A stretch of DNA of 64,000 nucleotides from Salvia splendens (GCF_004379255.2 NC_056034.1:9674501-9738500); one strand, 5' to 3'; counted from the first letter of the stretch, positions 33,903 to 46,354 are shown. Made by a program: numbers and translations. The notes: generated from the sequence alone by a model not told the origin.

Positions 33903-34729
33903 ATCAAATAGAACAAAAGCATAAATTTGTGACAACTAGAATCGAAACGAATTATTCAAGAAAATGAATTCGAAAACCCAAAATTTGAACTACAAAAATC
34001 GATCCAAACTTGAAAAGAAATACTATTGCACAAATATATATCCCAAAATTCCAAAATTTGAAATCCAAACTATAAAATTCAAAATTGTACAAATATATGC
34101 ACTTTTGGTTGGACATGGATTTTAATGCACATTTGGCAATGTAAGAGATGTAGAAAGAAAAAGTAATTAAAGTATTGTTAGTGGAGAATGAGTCACATCT
34201 CATTAGAGAGAAAAGAGTTTTCAAAATTAGAAAGTGTATATTCTTGTGGGACGGACTTAAAAGAAAATAGTATATATTCTTATGGGACGGAACACATATT
34301 CAATTATTCAATTTTTAAATATCTTAATCGAATCGAACCGAACAATAAAAAATTTGCTAAAAATAAACAGATGTGAACCGAAAAACCAAAAAGACGAAAC
34401 CAAACTCAAAATTTCGATTTGATTTAGATAAAATATTCGATTTTTGGGTATTTTGCTTATCCCTAGGAACAATCAACAATATTATTATATAGTCCTCCAA
34501 ATGGTTAGGCTGGAGTTGTCAAACATTGTGAAAACAGTGACAACACCAAAGACCTAATTCATTTATATTCTTCCGACAAAATAATGTCACATTTTGTCAT
34601 TTCAAGATGTTCATCATTAAAAATCTTATAGAATGAGTGATGAGACTCTACTAAATCATTAGACAATTATTTTATTATAAAATTAATAATATATAGAAAT
34701 AGAACACTGGTAACTTTTTTTTTTACTTA
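33903..34729. other. AT-rich intergenic DNA
   Basis: Contains fragments with 'tgggacgga' at about 34249 and 34287, probably the right part of an older Stowaway. No gene is seen. Confidence 0.4.
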
Positions 34730-36211
34730 GGCTCTGTTTCGTACACATGATTGGAATTGAATTGGAAGGAATTGAAATATTATAATTCAATTCTAAATCC
34801 TATGTTTGGTAAAATGAGAATTGATATAAAATTGAATTGACATATTTGATAAATATACACACAATGCACACACTACACACATTTCACATATTTCACACAT
34901 TTCACACACTACACCTATTTCACACACTACACACATTTCACACACTACACAATTTCACACATTTCACACACTACACACACTACATACACTTCACACATTT
35001 CACACACTTCACACATTTCACACACTTCACACATTTCACGCACTTCAAACATTTCACACACTTCACACATTTCACACTCTACACACACTTAACACACTAC
35101 ACATATTTCACACAATACACACATTTCACACACTACACGCACTTTACACACACTACACACATTTCACACACTACACAATTTTACACACTACACAGTTTCA
35201 CACATTTCACACACTAAACACACTTCACACACTTCACAAAGTTCACACACTACACAATTTCACACATTTCACACACTAAACACATTTCATATACTACACA
35301 CAGTTCAAATGTGTGGTGTGTGAACTGTGTGTAGTTTGTGAAATGTGTGTAGAGTGTGAAGTGTGTGTAGTGTGTGAAATGTATGAATTGTATGTAGTGT
35401 GTGAAATGTGTGTAGTGTGTGTAGTGTGTGTAACATGTGAAATTGTGTAGTGTGTAAGTGTGTGGTGTGTGAAATGTGTGAAGTGTGTGAAACGTGTGAA
35501 ATTGTGTAGTGTGTGGTGTGTGTTTAATGTGTGTAGTGTGTGAAATGTGTGTAGTGTGTGAAATGTGAAGTGTGTGTAGTGTGTGAAGTGTGCGAAATTG
35601 TGTAGTGTGTGAAGTGTGTGTAGTGTGTGTAGTGTGTGAAGTGTGTGTAGTGTGTGTAGAGTGTGAAATGTGTGAAATTGTGTAGTGTGTGTAGTGTGTG
35701 AAATATGTGAAATGTGTGTAGTATGTGAAATGTGTGAAATTGTGTAGTTTGTGAAATGTGTGAATTGTGTGTAGTGTGTGGTGTGTGTTTAATGTGTGTA
35801 GTGTGTGAAGTGTGTGTAGTGTGTGAAATGTGTGAAATTGTGTAGTGTGTGAAATGTATGTAGTGTGTGAAATATGTGAAATGTGTGTAGTGTGTGAACT
35901 TGTGTAGTGTGTGTAGTGTGTGAAATGTGTGTGAACTTGTGTATTGTGTGTAGTGTGTGAAATGTGTGTAGTGTGCGTAGTGTGTGAAGTATGTGTAGTG
36001 TGTGAAACGTGTGTCGTGTGTGAAGTATGTATATTGTGGAAGTGTGTGTGTGTGTGAATATTTGGAATTCAACTACTTTTGATATGAAATTCAAATTATG
36101 GAATTTGAGGATTTGGAATTGAAATCCAAGAATTTTATAATATACCAAACACTGGATTTGAAATTGAAGGCTTCAATTTCGACGCCTCCATTCCGTATAC
36201 CAAACACAGCC
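34730..36211. mobile_element. Harbinger-like element with an inverted minisatellite, TSD TTA
   Basis: The termini GGCTCTGTTTCGTAC and GTATACCAAACACAGCC are inverse, flanked by TTA on both sides (34727-34729 and 36212-36214). Inside 'ggaattgaattgg' and 'ccaattccaaatcc-type' subterminal words lies a long minisatellite: 'cacacatttcacacactacac' units to about 35300, then the complementary 'gtgtagtgtgtgaaatgtgtg' units to about 36050. The structure is therefore one 1.2-kb inverted repeat. No transposase frame exists. The two apparent proteins at 34837-35217 and 35524-36072 are low-complexity HTHF repeats. Confidence 0.8.
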
Positions 36212-36214
36212 TTA

Positions 36215-37008
36215 TTTTTCTTCATAAATCTTAAAAACCCAACGCCGAATTAAAATGAGATTTGAAATTATAGAGTGCATGAGTTCATTGTCATGCCAGT
36301 GGTTGACTTAGTTATAATATCAGATGGACCTAATCGTTGAATATTTCTTGATTTGATGTATAGCATTATCGTATCATAATAATTTTAGTTGGAGTAATTA
36401 TTAGATTTACTTCTACACCTCAATTCTTAATTTTTACTCGAAAAAATCTCAACTCCATTATTTTTTGAAGATACTTGGTCATCATGTTTTTATAGTATAA
36501 TTTTTTTGTTGAACTTTTTACATGCATCTTATCTGGACTCAAATTAACATGAGAATTGATCTGTCACATGTACATTTAGTCAATATTTATCCATCACACT
36601 ATAACTTGTTATCACGTTAATTTATGGAGTAATGTCTTTGGACTTGGTCGTTGTTATAAACTTATAATGATAATGTCTAGCACTATGGAGCTATGATAAT
36701 CAACTTGATTTGGAGAATATTGAGAGATTGGGGGATTTAATTACGACGCCTCAATTCTGATCTTTTAAGCGAAAAGTTTATCACTCAAATATTTTTGAAG
36801 AGATTTTATGCTCGAATGGCAATTTAATATTCTAATCTCCAATAAATGTTTACACTAGTTACACTGAGAAGACATTTATTTTTAGTGAGAAAACAGATTT
36901 ATATAGATAATCAAGGATCATTATTATTTACTTTAACGGAATCATCAATTCTGAACGTGTTACAATTTTATGTTGTATTTAAATAAAAAATAAAAAATTA
37001 GAAATTAG
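36215..37008. other. AT-rich intergenic DNA
   Basis: No gene or clear repeat. The base composition is that of the surrounding intergenic DNA. Confidence 0.4.
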
Positions 37009-37010
37009 TA

Positions 37011-37218
37011 CTCCCTCGTCCCAAGATAAGTGAGCACAAATTTTTCGGCACGAGATTTAAGGAAATGAGATTTTGTTAGTAAAGTGGAAAGTGAATAAAG
37101 AAAGAGATTATAAAGTAGAGAGAAAAAGTAAGAGAGAGAATATCAAAAAAGGAAATGACTCATTTATCTTGGGACATCCTAAAAAGGAATACGAGTCGCT
37201 TATCTTGGGACGAAGGAG
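37011..37218. mobile_element. Stowaway-type MITE
   Basis: CTCCCTCGTCCC at the left and GGGACGAAGGAG at the right are inverted, with TA flanks (37009-37010, 37219-37220). It is 208 bp and lies within about 600 bp upstream of the UTR3-like start codon. Confidence 0.75.
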
Positions 37219-37507
37219 TATAATTTTATTTTTATTAAAATCATCATTGAATTGTTGAATAAGTTGTTAAACAGGGCGAAAAATAGATGATAATTGCAAG
37301 TAAGCACAATCCATCAAACTCCAGATAAGTCATGCTCGAATTGTGTACTAATCGAATGCAGGTAAATTGAACTAGAATTTTATTATTTGAAATTTCGATT
37401 ATTACCCTCTAAATTGAACGAAGTTATATGAATTAGTTCACTTATTTTTTGGATTAAATTGAACTAGTGTGAGACGAACGAGTATAGCAGATCCAATCTC
37501 TCAGGAG

Positions 37508-37547
37508 ACCCGACCCGACCCGACCCGACCCGACCCGACCCGACCCG
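37508..37547 (-). repeat. (ACCCG)8 microsatellite, G-quadruplex motif on the minus strand
   Basis: Eight perfect ACCCG units. The minus strand reads GGGTC repeats, fitting the G3-N2-G3 pattern for a G-quadruplex. The tract lies about 260-300 bp upstream of the UTR3-like start codon, in the promoter or 5' UTR. Confidence 0.9.
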
Positions 37548-37804
37548 ACTCAACCGGCGCGCAGTGAAATGAAGAGTCCGTGTCGTCTCCACCAATGACA
37601 TCGTACCCCAACTCACACCAGCCACTTACAACCTGCCACGTAGGAGAGCTTCTCGTTCAATTCAGTTAATCTCCACTTCGCCTCTGTACAAATTTCGGTC
37701 GCCATATCAATAGGCAAACACGGACTATTCTCGTACGGTCCACCGCAGCTAAGAAATAGGATAACCGCCGGAGATTTCGTACGGCGGCGATCTCATTTTC
37801 GGCA

Positions 37805-40614
37805 ATGGAGTCTCATGGCTCCGGACTCCGCCGCGTATTGCTCCTGGCATTTTGTATCTCCGGGATTTGGTCGGCTTATATTTATCAAGGCGTCCTGCAA
37901 GAAACTCTGTAGGCATTGCCATTTCATTTTTTATGCTTCGATTACTTTCTATATTTTCCATGACTAATTGTTTGCAAGAGAATAAGTAATTCCATTTCCA
38001 GGGGGGAAAGGTTCGATTAGATTGGCTTTAGTATGTTTGCATTTGGGGGCTTTTATGTTAATTTTATGGAGTTATTTAGCTCGTAGCATAGCATCATCAC
38101 AATATGTTTTGCTCGCTGGCTCATGCATTTTGTGTTCAAAATTATGTGATTTCTTATATAATTTGGGGCATGTTTGATTTGAACTGGTGAATGTGTTGAT
38201 TTAGGTCGACGAAGAGGTTCGGTCTTGATGGAAAGAGGTTTGAGCACTTGGCTTTCTTAAATCTTGCTCAAAGTGTGGTGTGCTTGATATGGTCATTTAT
38301 GAGTAAGTTTATGAGTTACACCTTTGGCTGTCAATTTTGTCCTCTCCCTCTCTCTCATGGGACTTAAACGGCGGCATTTTATCTTTCGAGCAGTGATAAT
38401 GATTTGGTCGGATGGTGGAAAGAGTGGTGCTCCATGGTGGAGCTACTGGAGTGCTGGCATTACTAATACAATCGGACCAGCCATGGGAATTGAAGCACTC
38501 AAGTACATTAGTTATCCCGCTCAGGCATGTTCCTGATTCCCAAAGTTCTTGTTTTGTGCATTGATGATAAGCTGGACATTGTCCCCTTTTAGGCGTTCAC
38601 CTGTTCTACCAACCATCAATTTGCTTTTCATTTTAAATATTTGCGAACTTGATGCATTTGCTTGCCATTGTGGTCATACTCTTACAAAGTAGTCATTTTT
38701 TTAAAAGTTGGATTCGTTTTCATTTTCCGAAGTATGCTATGTGATAATTGCGAGCTCACTGGCCGAATTTCAATGTCATTGTGCTTATTAATTCCAGCAT
38801 CTTCTTTACGTGTTTGGGTTTGATGTTTATAAATTGGATTTGTCAAATAGCAGTGAACTTTATCATGCTTGCAACATTGTACCAAGCCAGTTAATAACAA
38901 TTCAATGGGCATACAGAGCCACATTATATATTTTTCTCCAAGTATTGTGGACTAATTTGGTGTGTTATCTGTAGGTTCTGGCTAAATCTTCAAAAATGAT
39001 TCCAGGTGGGTCAGTTTCTCTTGGTTGGATCGGCAAATCTCTATTTGATATTGATTCTAGCAATAATAGAAATTATTTAAGGAAACAAAAGTTTAAATGA
39101 TAAAATAAACTAAAATTCAGACCTACATTTGCTCTCATTATGATTGAAAGCTCTACTTATTTCCATGAGTAGTTTAGTTAAGTACTTCACTCTTGTCATT
39201 AGATTGTAGTATTACTGAAACATAGCTGATAGAAAAGTGGGATATATTTATCGAATATACCAGTACAGATGGTAATTGGGTCAATATATTGTGTTTCATC
39301 TTGTATCTGGTGTTGATAATTTAAGTTTTAAGGATGAAATGTAAAAGCTCAGATGTGTCTTTTTTTATGTGCAGTGATGCTGATTGGTGCACTAGTTTAT
39401 GGGATCAAATATACCGTCCCTGAGTACGTTTGCTCACTTCTAGTTGCTGGTGGTGTATCGCTTTTTGCACTTTCTAAGGTAAGTGCCTGGTTGTATTTTA
39501 TGCCTTTTCTCATCATATATCCAGATAGTCTAATCAATCATCAACAATGTGGATTATATTTTCAACAAAGACTCATACTGAACGAAATATTCAATATTCT
39601 GTAAAGTAAACCAGTGCATGTCCATTGGAAGCAAGCTCATATTGAAAGATGTAGTACCAACTAGTTGCTTTATGTGCATTTTGTTGTTTTGTTCATCGTT
39701 TGGGCAGTGAGGAATACATTTCTAGTTATACATCAAGAAACATAAGTGTAACCTTATCGGCCAAGTTTTGGCACCCTTTGTTCCTGAAGTGTTTCAATCC
39801 TTTCCATGCAGACTAGCTCAAAGACAATTAGCAAATTAGCACACCCTAACGCCCCACTAGGATATGGGCTTTGTTTTCTGAACCTGGCTTTCGATGGTTT
39901 CACTAATGCTACTCAAGATTCAATTACGGCCAGGTAAACACCAGCAGTCACATCTTCACTTTTTGAAAAAAAACTATATAAAAAGCTGTTTATAAGTTCA
40001 TATTGGTGCAATAGTGCTATCAAAAATTGAAGGCTATGCCTTTGTTCTTGTCATCCACAATCAACTATCTAAAAATACAAAACTTCCTCTAGAACAGATT
40101 CTATGGAACACTAATACAATGTTACTGGATTATTTTATTACTCAGCTGTCATCTTACAGGTGTTAATCTGGAGTCATTAACAGAAATCAACTGCTGTTAT
40201 TCCAGGTATCCTAAAACAGACGCTTGGAACATGATGATGGGAATGAACTTATGGGGCACCATCTATAATCTGGTATTCATGTTCGGGTGGCCAGGTGCCA
40301 TTGGCTACGACGCAGTCCAGTTCTGCCAGAAACATCCAGAAGCAGCATGGGATATTTTTCTCTACTGTCTATGTGGTGCAGTTGGCCAGAATTTCATATT
40401 CCTAACCATCAGCCGGTTTGGCTCCTTGACCAACACCACGATAACCACAACCCGTAAGTTTGTGAGCATAGTCGTGTCTTCCCTGTTGAGCGGAAACCCC
40501 CTTTCTGAGAAGCAATGGACGAGCGTAGTCATGGTCTTCTTCGGATTATCGTACCAAATATACCTCAAATGGAAGAGGGCGCAGAGAATGCAGAAGAAGA
40601 GGAGGTCCACATAA
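37805..40614 (+). CDS. UTR3: UDP-galactose/UDP-glucose transporter, UTR3/UTR1 type (SLC35B1 family)
   Basis: A multi-pass ER membrane nucleotide-sugar transporter, importing UDP-galactose/UDP-glucose used in protein folding control and glycosylation. Seven exons: 37805-37908, 38205-38302, 38394-38524, 38975-39005, 39375-39478, 39812-39933, 40206-40614. They join to 332 codons plus stop with consistent phase. Motifs include GIWSAYIYQGVLQETLSTKR, YWSAGITNTIGPAMGIEALK, GFTNATQDSI, YPKTDAWNMMMGMNLWGTIYN, TTTRKFVSIVVSS and a basic KKRR tail resembling an ER-retrieval signal. This length equals the Arabidopsis UTR1/UTR3 proteins as I recall them. The first Met fixes the start: it is preceded by an upstream stop and followed by the conserved GSGLRRVL sequence. 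Intron 3 starts GC instead of GT. UTR1/UTR3 respond to unfolded proteins in Arabidopsis. The pair cannot be separated by eye. Confidence 0.93.
38525..38974 (+). other. GC-AG intron 3 of the UTR3-like gene
   Basis: The exon ends ...CCCGCTCAG and the intron starts GCATGT at 38525. The other end is TGTAG before GTTCTGGCT at 38975. Only this junction keeps the protein in frame (AYP-AQ|VLAKSSKMIP). GC donors are a known minority class of plant introns. Confidence 0.8.
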
Positions 40615-41079
40615 ACAACTCATGGATCATGTTACTATGATATGAGGCGATTTTGTTTTCTTTATGAGTAGTGAGATATGTAGGATTATTTCTTCCTTCT
40701 GATTAGATATTGTCAGAGCATAGGAAAGCCGAATTTACAAAATGTAATGTAAAACGCAATTCTTAGTCAGTTTTTTATAAATTCAAATATTGTTTAGCAA
40801 ATCGAAGTAGCACTTAAGTTTTGATGTGGTGGACCAGCAACACAATAATCCTATTCAACTACTACTAAAGTTGAGGTCTCAAATTAGTAGACCCTCTAAA
40901 TTAAGTGAAAAAAGTATACGTCAAATGACTTGTTTGCCCCTATGATACAGCAAGGTGAGGCTCTGCGTTGATGATTAAACCAGTGGGTGTTCCAGTAATT
41001 TCAAAGGAAGAGTGGCTGCCAGTGAAAGCAAACTTTAACTTGTACAAGTTTCCCTCCATTAAACCAGTAAACTTTTGCT
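40615..41079. other. 3' UTR of UTR3-like gene and short spacer
   Basis: It follows the UTR3-like stop codon. It is AT-rich and without coding. An AATATT-type poly(A) neighbourhood near 40780 may mark the end. Confidence 0.35.
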
Positions 41080-41225
41080 TTGTCGATCATCATCACACTT
41101 GTCCCTCGGCTGACCAACTTAAATAACAGCCCTCCTTTCCCAGAAGAAGCACACTCCAAACAACTTGCAGACTTGAACAGAGAGAGTCAAGAACAAGAAG
41201 CTCACGAGTAAACTTCACACTCAGG
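41080..41225 (+). promoter_or_regulatory. Candidate orphan 5' leader exon, antisense side of FLP
   Basis: A TATA-like 'ttaaataa' (41116-41123) precedes about 100 bp of purine-rich leader-like sequence ending CACACTCAG|GTAAGTATT at 41225, an almost ideal donor. It points rightwards, into the FLP-like gene, which is transcribed leftwards. No start codon or coding frame follows. It could be a first exon of an antisense transcript or a relic of a gene. Confidence 0.3.
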
Positions 41226-41986
41226 TAAGTATTCAGTCTTACTTTCTGTATCAATCAATTATAAATGGCTATGGTTTTTGCTTGGTTCAGTTCATCCTTT
41301 TGTCTCTGCATTTTACATTCATTTCTGCATCAAGATTTCAAGACACAGCTGCAAAGAAACAATGTTGTAGACTAGAGACGAGAAACATGTCTGCACACTC
41401 AAAATAAGTATGGATTACATTAATATGATCCAAAAGAGTTTCCAATGCCATGGAAACTTATTACATACTTCTCTGCACACTTTTACACAGCAAAAGATGT
41501 TTCGAGCTGATCAACTTTTGCTCTTCTTTTGGTTGCCATGTCTATACCTATTTCTAATCTCTCTAAAGGGCAATCTCCGTTGCCACTGTATAGCTACGCT
41601 TAATAACTAAAGAGTTTTTAGTGTTGAATCTGTCTGTACAGTAGGCTTATCTAGCCCAAAAAGAACTTTTGGAGCAGTGGATGGCCGTATCCATGTTCCA
41701 TTAAACCAACAAAAAAATGACACACCACAAGAAAACACGCACAAGGAACCAAGGTGAGTATTAGAAATTAAAACTCCAGGATGCAGATCACAGCAGTTGA
41801 TCTTCAGAAGAAAATGAAGGATGCTCCTTAGCATCCTATATTCCAAAGGAGATCAGATCCTCCCAGGCCCACTTAGAAAAACTAAGGTCGAGATAGCTGC
41901 AATCCAAGGATAAAGAACTCCAAAAAGAATCAAAAATATTCTACACTCTACGGGAAACCTCCCAACGCCTAGTCATAGTGATTCGG

Positions 41987-44900
41987 TCATAGACAATGGA
42001 GTAGGGACCTCTTGCATGGCGGAGGCTGGGAAGCATTGGCAACATGACTAGGAGAAGTAGAATCCATTCCTAGTGCCTTCATTAGGAAGTGCTTTTCCTG
42101 CAAAATCAAATGATTAAAATGATCAGTTTAAGAGACACTTCCCACCTCAAAAACAAAATGGGGACTCTTTAGGCCTTTTACATTCTCCCAATCTGGACAA
42201 AAATGAACTAAAACACATCTAGAGATGAGTAGAATCCTCTTGCACTCTAGTATAGTGGGAAAACAAAATTTTCAAGGCTGTTCTGGAAAACAAGCAGATA
42301 ACTGGAATGATGGAGAAAAAGTATAAGTTTCCAGTTCTATGATTTTCGTAACCTGTATGGTGGTTCATAGCTGGTTTAATGTATTTAATATCCGAATCTG
42401 AAATATAAATTTGTACAGACTTGTGTACTGTCTATTTATAATCTGTACTACATGCATAATGTTTTGAATGCTTCGTTCAAGTGACAAAGGCTGAATTGTT
42501 AGTCATAAAAAATTCGAGTTGGTTTCGAATAACATTACCAAGTACCAATTTAAGGGAAAAGACTGAATTTGTTCTGCATGGACCATCAAAATTTTACTTG
42601 TTATGAGTAGAAGTGAACTGAAAAGCATGAAATTCTTACACTTTCTGAAAATTTTGGGCTGGGAATTGTGGCTGCCAATGCTCCGAACAAGGGAGTCACA
42701 TGAAGAGGAGAACCAAACTCTGTGCTAGAGTACTCACATACTGCTTCATCATTATCATTTGTGTTGTTACAAGTCAACATGTTCACTGCAATGAAATAGA
42801 TATGTTATGAGATTCAGAAACAATTCTGTATTCTGCCACATCTTAAGATGGAATGGTAACCAACAAATCTTCAAGTTGAGATGGAGTTAAGTATGATACA
42901 GTACATACACTTATAGGTATATAATGTACCTTCATCTGTGCTTGCAGTTTGGCATATTCGACTGCTTTCAGCAAGGCACTGCTGATGATCTAATTGATCC
43001 GGCTGCATTCGATGTCCATTTTCCTGGTGCAGCAAGCAGATTTCATCTTGATTTTCGTCAACTTTATCTCCTGGCATGATTGGCAGCAGAGTTGATCCTG
43101 CACTGTACTCAGAGCTGGCTGTGGACGACTCATATAAATCAGGTTCCCTGAAAAAGTATTTAGGTTACAAAATGTGGAGGTGAATAATAATCTCAACTGA
43201 AACTAGACTGCCTTGTGAGTTACCTCCAAGATGGTCTACTGCCTTCATCGTCATTCGTCAAATCCTCCACCAAGTCTTTGAACTTCTCAAGTTGAAAATC
43301 AACATCAGGATTTGTTAATGTGAACAGATCACTTTCTTTGTTTTGTTTCAAAAAGTCTTGAAGAGCCTGGACCACAATCACCTCACAAACTTAGTTGTAT
43401 GCGATTGTAATGAAAAAGTGAAGGGTAGAATAAACCGGAGAAAGGAGGTTAGAGTAGCATAAAAATTGTTAATGGTAGGGTAAACTGAGGATTGGAGGAT
43501 TGTGGGGGACCATAAATTTCTCTAGCCATTTTCTTTTCACCTGAGGAGGATATTGTTTTAGCTATCGTTATGAAAACTAGATGTCTTTTTGAAATCATTT
43601 TGTGAATCACTGCAGCTTCAATCATTGATTGGTGGGAGGAGGTAGGATGGACCATCGTATGAATCATTTCGATAGGGTATGATCTAATGCGCTAGTCTCG
43701 AGCGCTCAAACTCTTTGCACTTACCATCCAAGCACTTTCAAGACTCTGATCTGTCTTCTCTGAGTTAACTTTAATTGCTAGAGAACTGAGCAGTTCTGCT
43801 TGTTGCATTAGCGCAAGCACCTTTGGATCATCCTTCTTCAGAAACGTACCTTGACTTTTGTTAATTCCAGCTGCAAAGAAAGAAAATTTATTATCCTTCT
43901 GTTTGAACTTACTGTAGAATGAAGAGTCATGTTGGTTTAAGTAATTAGACTTTTTTATTTTCCTTTTTTTATAAATCCATTTCCTTTGTATATGATCTCT
44001 TGAACTCACAACTTTGAGAAGATAAGGGGATTTAAAACTCACAACTATGGACATTTTGAGCTAGTACAGAAAATGGGGGCCTAAGTAGATGATCGGCATT
44101 ACCACATTCACCGGATAAGTTTTCTCCATGGCTTTCTGCTGTATTTAGGACATAGACCCTAGATCACAAGCAAAAGACGAACTTGTAAGAATATTGACCC
44201 AATTAAGCATCTTTCGAGATAATGGAAATTGAGATCGAATGTACCTCATATTCTTAAGAGGTGCAGCACTCTCAGATCCTCCTGCATTCAGCCCATTAGG
44301 AAAGATAACCCTTTTGTTGTTCAAGTTTATATAACTAGAAGTGCTGTTTTCTTTTGCTAGAGCTTCGTGCTTTGCCCTCTTCTTGCACAGCGTGGTGAAC
44401 CGATTCTTCACAGCATTGTCAGTTCTGGGAGACAATGGATATCACTTATTAAACTGCAGCAATTAGAAAAAAGCACCCAACAAAATGAAAGATTGATCCT
44501 TTATATTTCAAACAGTTACCTGCCGGAGACTACCTTTGCAATCTCTGTCCATCTATTTCCAAATATCTTCTGCGCCTGAGAGCCGGTTAGATGATTAGAC
44601 CAAAATCACGAACAATATGAATTTACATATATATATATATATATGAACTATCAGTCTTATCCTTTAGAGACAAAATCGTCAATATATATAGCTACTTACA
44701 AAAAATTAATCTGAAAACAAACTAAGCTATCAACAAAAGTTCCCCCAAAAAAAGATCACCAACTGACTTTACAAAGAACAAAGAACAAATCAACTTGTTG
44801 AGAAACAAAATGCTCCTTTTGAAAACATTATCAATAGCAACCACGTACTGTAACTTGGAAGAGACGAAGAGTAGAGAAAACAACGAGCATCGTTACCTCG

Positions 44901-45469
44901 CACAAGAGCACATCTTCCTCAGGCGACCATCCACCTTTCTTGAAATCAGAATTCAAATAAGTGAACCATCTATATATAAACATTCAAACCAAACATTAAT
45001 TCCAATCAGAAAAATGTAACAATTAATTAGTAGACAAAACAGAGGAAGAAGACGTCTGTGTCTACAAACCTTCGTCGACATTGCCTAGTTGTTTTATCCT
45101 TGAATTTCGAAGCAATAATAGCCCAACTATCATAAAAACCAGAACACAAGTTTTAATCAGCCATAACCAATAAAAAACAACACCTACAAACACAAGATTC
45201 ACCCTGTTAGTAATGTTTAAAAACAAGTTATCAAGATTCTTACTTTTCAGTCCCATGTAGCCGGATTTGCTCCCTCAGAATATCATCCTCCTAAAAAATC
45301 AAACATTCATCAATAACTCCATCAGACCAATAAGCAAATCAATAAGGAAAAGAATCAAAAGTGGTAGAATCTGTCTCACCTCTTGAGACCATGATACAAT
45401 ATGCCTCTCTTTCTGCTTTGATGCATCACCATTATTTGCATCACTGCCACTATTTACCTTCTTCTTCAT
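41987..45469 (-). CDS. FLP: R2R3-MYB transcription factor FOUR LIPS / MYB88
   Basis: A nuclear MYB regulator that stops guard-mother-cell division by repressing cell-cycle genes in Arabidopsis stomata. Twelve exons: 45380-45469, 45244-45290, 45070-45126, 44897-44969, 44520-44575, 44245-44424, 44103-44158, 43725-43870, 43224-43366, 42930-43147, 42640-42785, 41987-42097. They join to 440 residues with every phase matching; FLP is about that length. The R2 repeat (VSWSQEEDDILREQI...NWAIIASKFKDK...QCRRRW) and the R3 repeat (GGWSPEEDVLLCEAQ...NRWTEIAKVVSGRTDNAVKNRF) occupy residues 24-127. Later conserved blocks are FLKKDDPKVLALMQQAELLSSLA, ASSEYSAGST and PSPKFSE. The end is PPPCKRSLLHCL, as in the family's PPPCKR-x-LLHSL. 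Codon 1 is the first Met in frame after an upstream splice-like site. The 5' UTR runs leftward from 45470 and may contain an intron. Confidence 0.93.
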
Positions 45470-46200
45470 ATTCTCTGTAACTTGTAAATTTCTCCCCTTT
45501 CTTGCATGCTCAAGGGCAACACTCTTTTTGTGGATTGTTATATAAAAAACAACAATTGGAATAATACCCTAGAAAAAAAAAGATCAAGTCTTTTAACCCC
45601 TTTTCTCTTTACAGAAACTGTTCACCTCCCAAAACGGAACAGAACAGCATCAACAAAAAATTAGTCTTTTACCTCAAACCAAATTTTTTGCCTAGGATTC
45701 TTGCCTTTTCCTCACCCCCTTTGCTGTCTGAAACAAAACAGCACACACTCTTAATGCAAAAAAAAAAAGCTCACCCCTTTCTAATCAGGGTTTTCCGTTT
45801 TCAAAAATTGAATAATGAAAAAATAAAAAAATCTTGATTCTTGATTACGCAAGGTAACATATCACTCACTACATATATATGTATGCTCTGTAAACTAAAT
45901 TATCCATATAAAAAAATGTAAAATTGCCACTGAATACCTGCCTCGAGATTTGAAAAAGTGGCGATTCCACAAGATTATAGTAGATACATACATGAATACA
46001 TGAAAACGAAGAATTAAAGGAAAAACAAAAACATGGGATGGTGCTTTTTTATGGGGTTGAAAAAGATGAGGGTTGCTTTCTCGCTGTCCAAAGGTGGGGA
46101 GGCTGAGGCTCTCTCTCAGAGAGAAAGATGGAAATGTGGGGTGCTGTTCATTTTTTTATTGTATATTTTGTGCAATAAATTTCAAAAAATAATCAACGGA
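45470..46200 (-). promoter_or_regulatory. 5' UTR and promoter of the FLP-like gene
   Basis: The minus-strand sequence upstream of ATG 45469 includes a splice-like acceptor near 45725 (TTTCAGACAG) and a CT-rich stretch at 46100-46125, consistent with a leader intron. I could not fix the TATA box or start. Confidence 0.4.
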
Positions 46201-46354
46201 TTCTTGCTTTTGAGCGCGGGTATGAATGAGGGTGAAGTTTGAAAAAAGGGAAGAAAAAAAAAGATGTAAATAAAATAACGCTGAAATCCATGAATCTATA
46301 ATTAATGAAAGCGCATAGACTAACCCCACACTCCACGCTCGATGTCACACTCTC

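Noticed and set aside
34837..36072. Proteins of 126 and 182 residues made of HTHFTH repeats
   Set aside because: They are translations of the CACACATTT-type minisatellite on either strand, with no codon signal.
40362..40610. Minus-strand 82-codon ORF
   Set aside because: Shadow of the last UTR3 exon.
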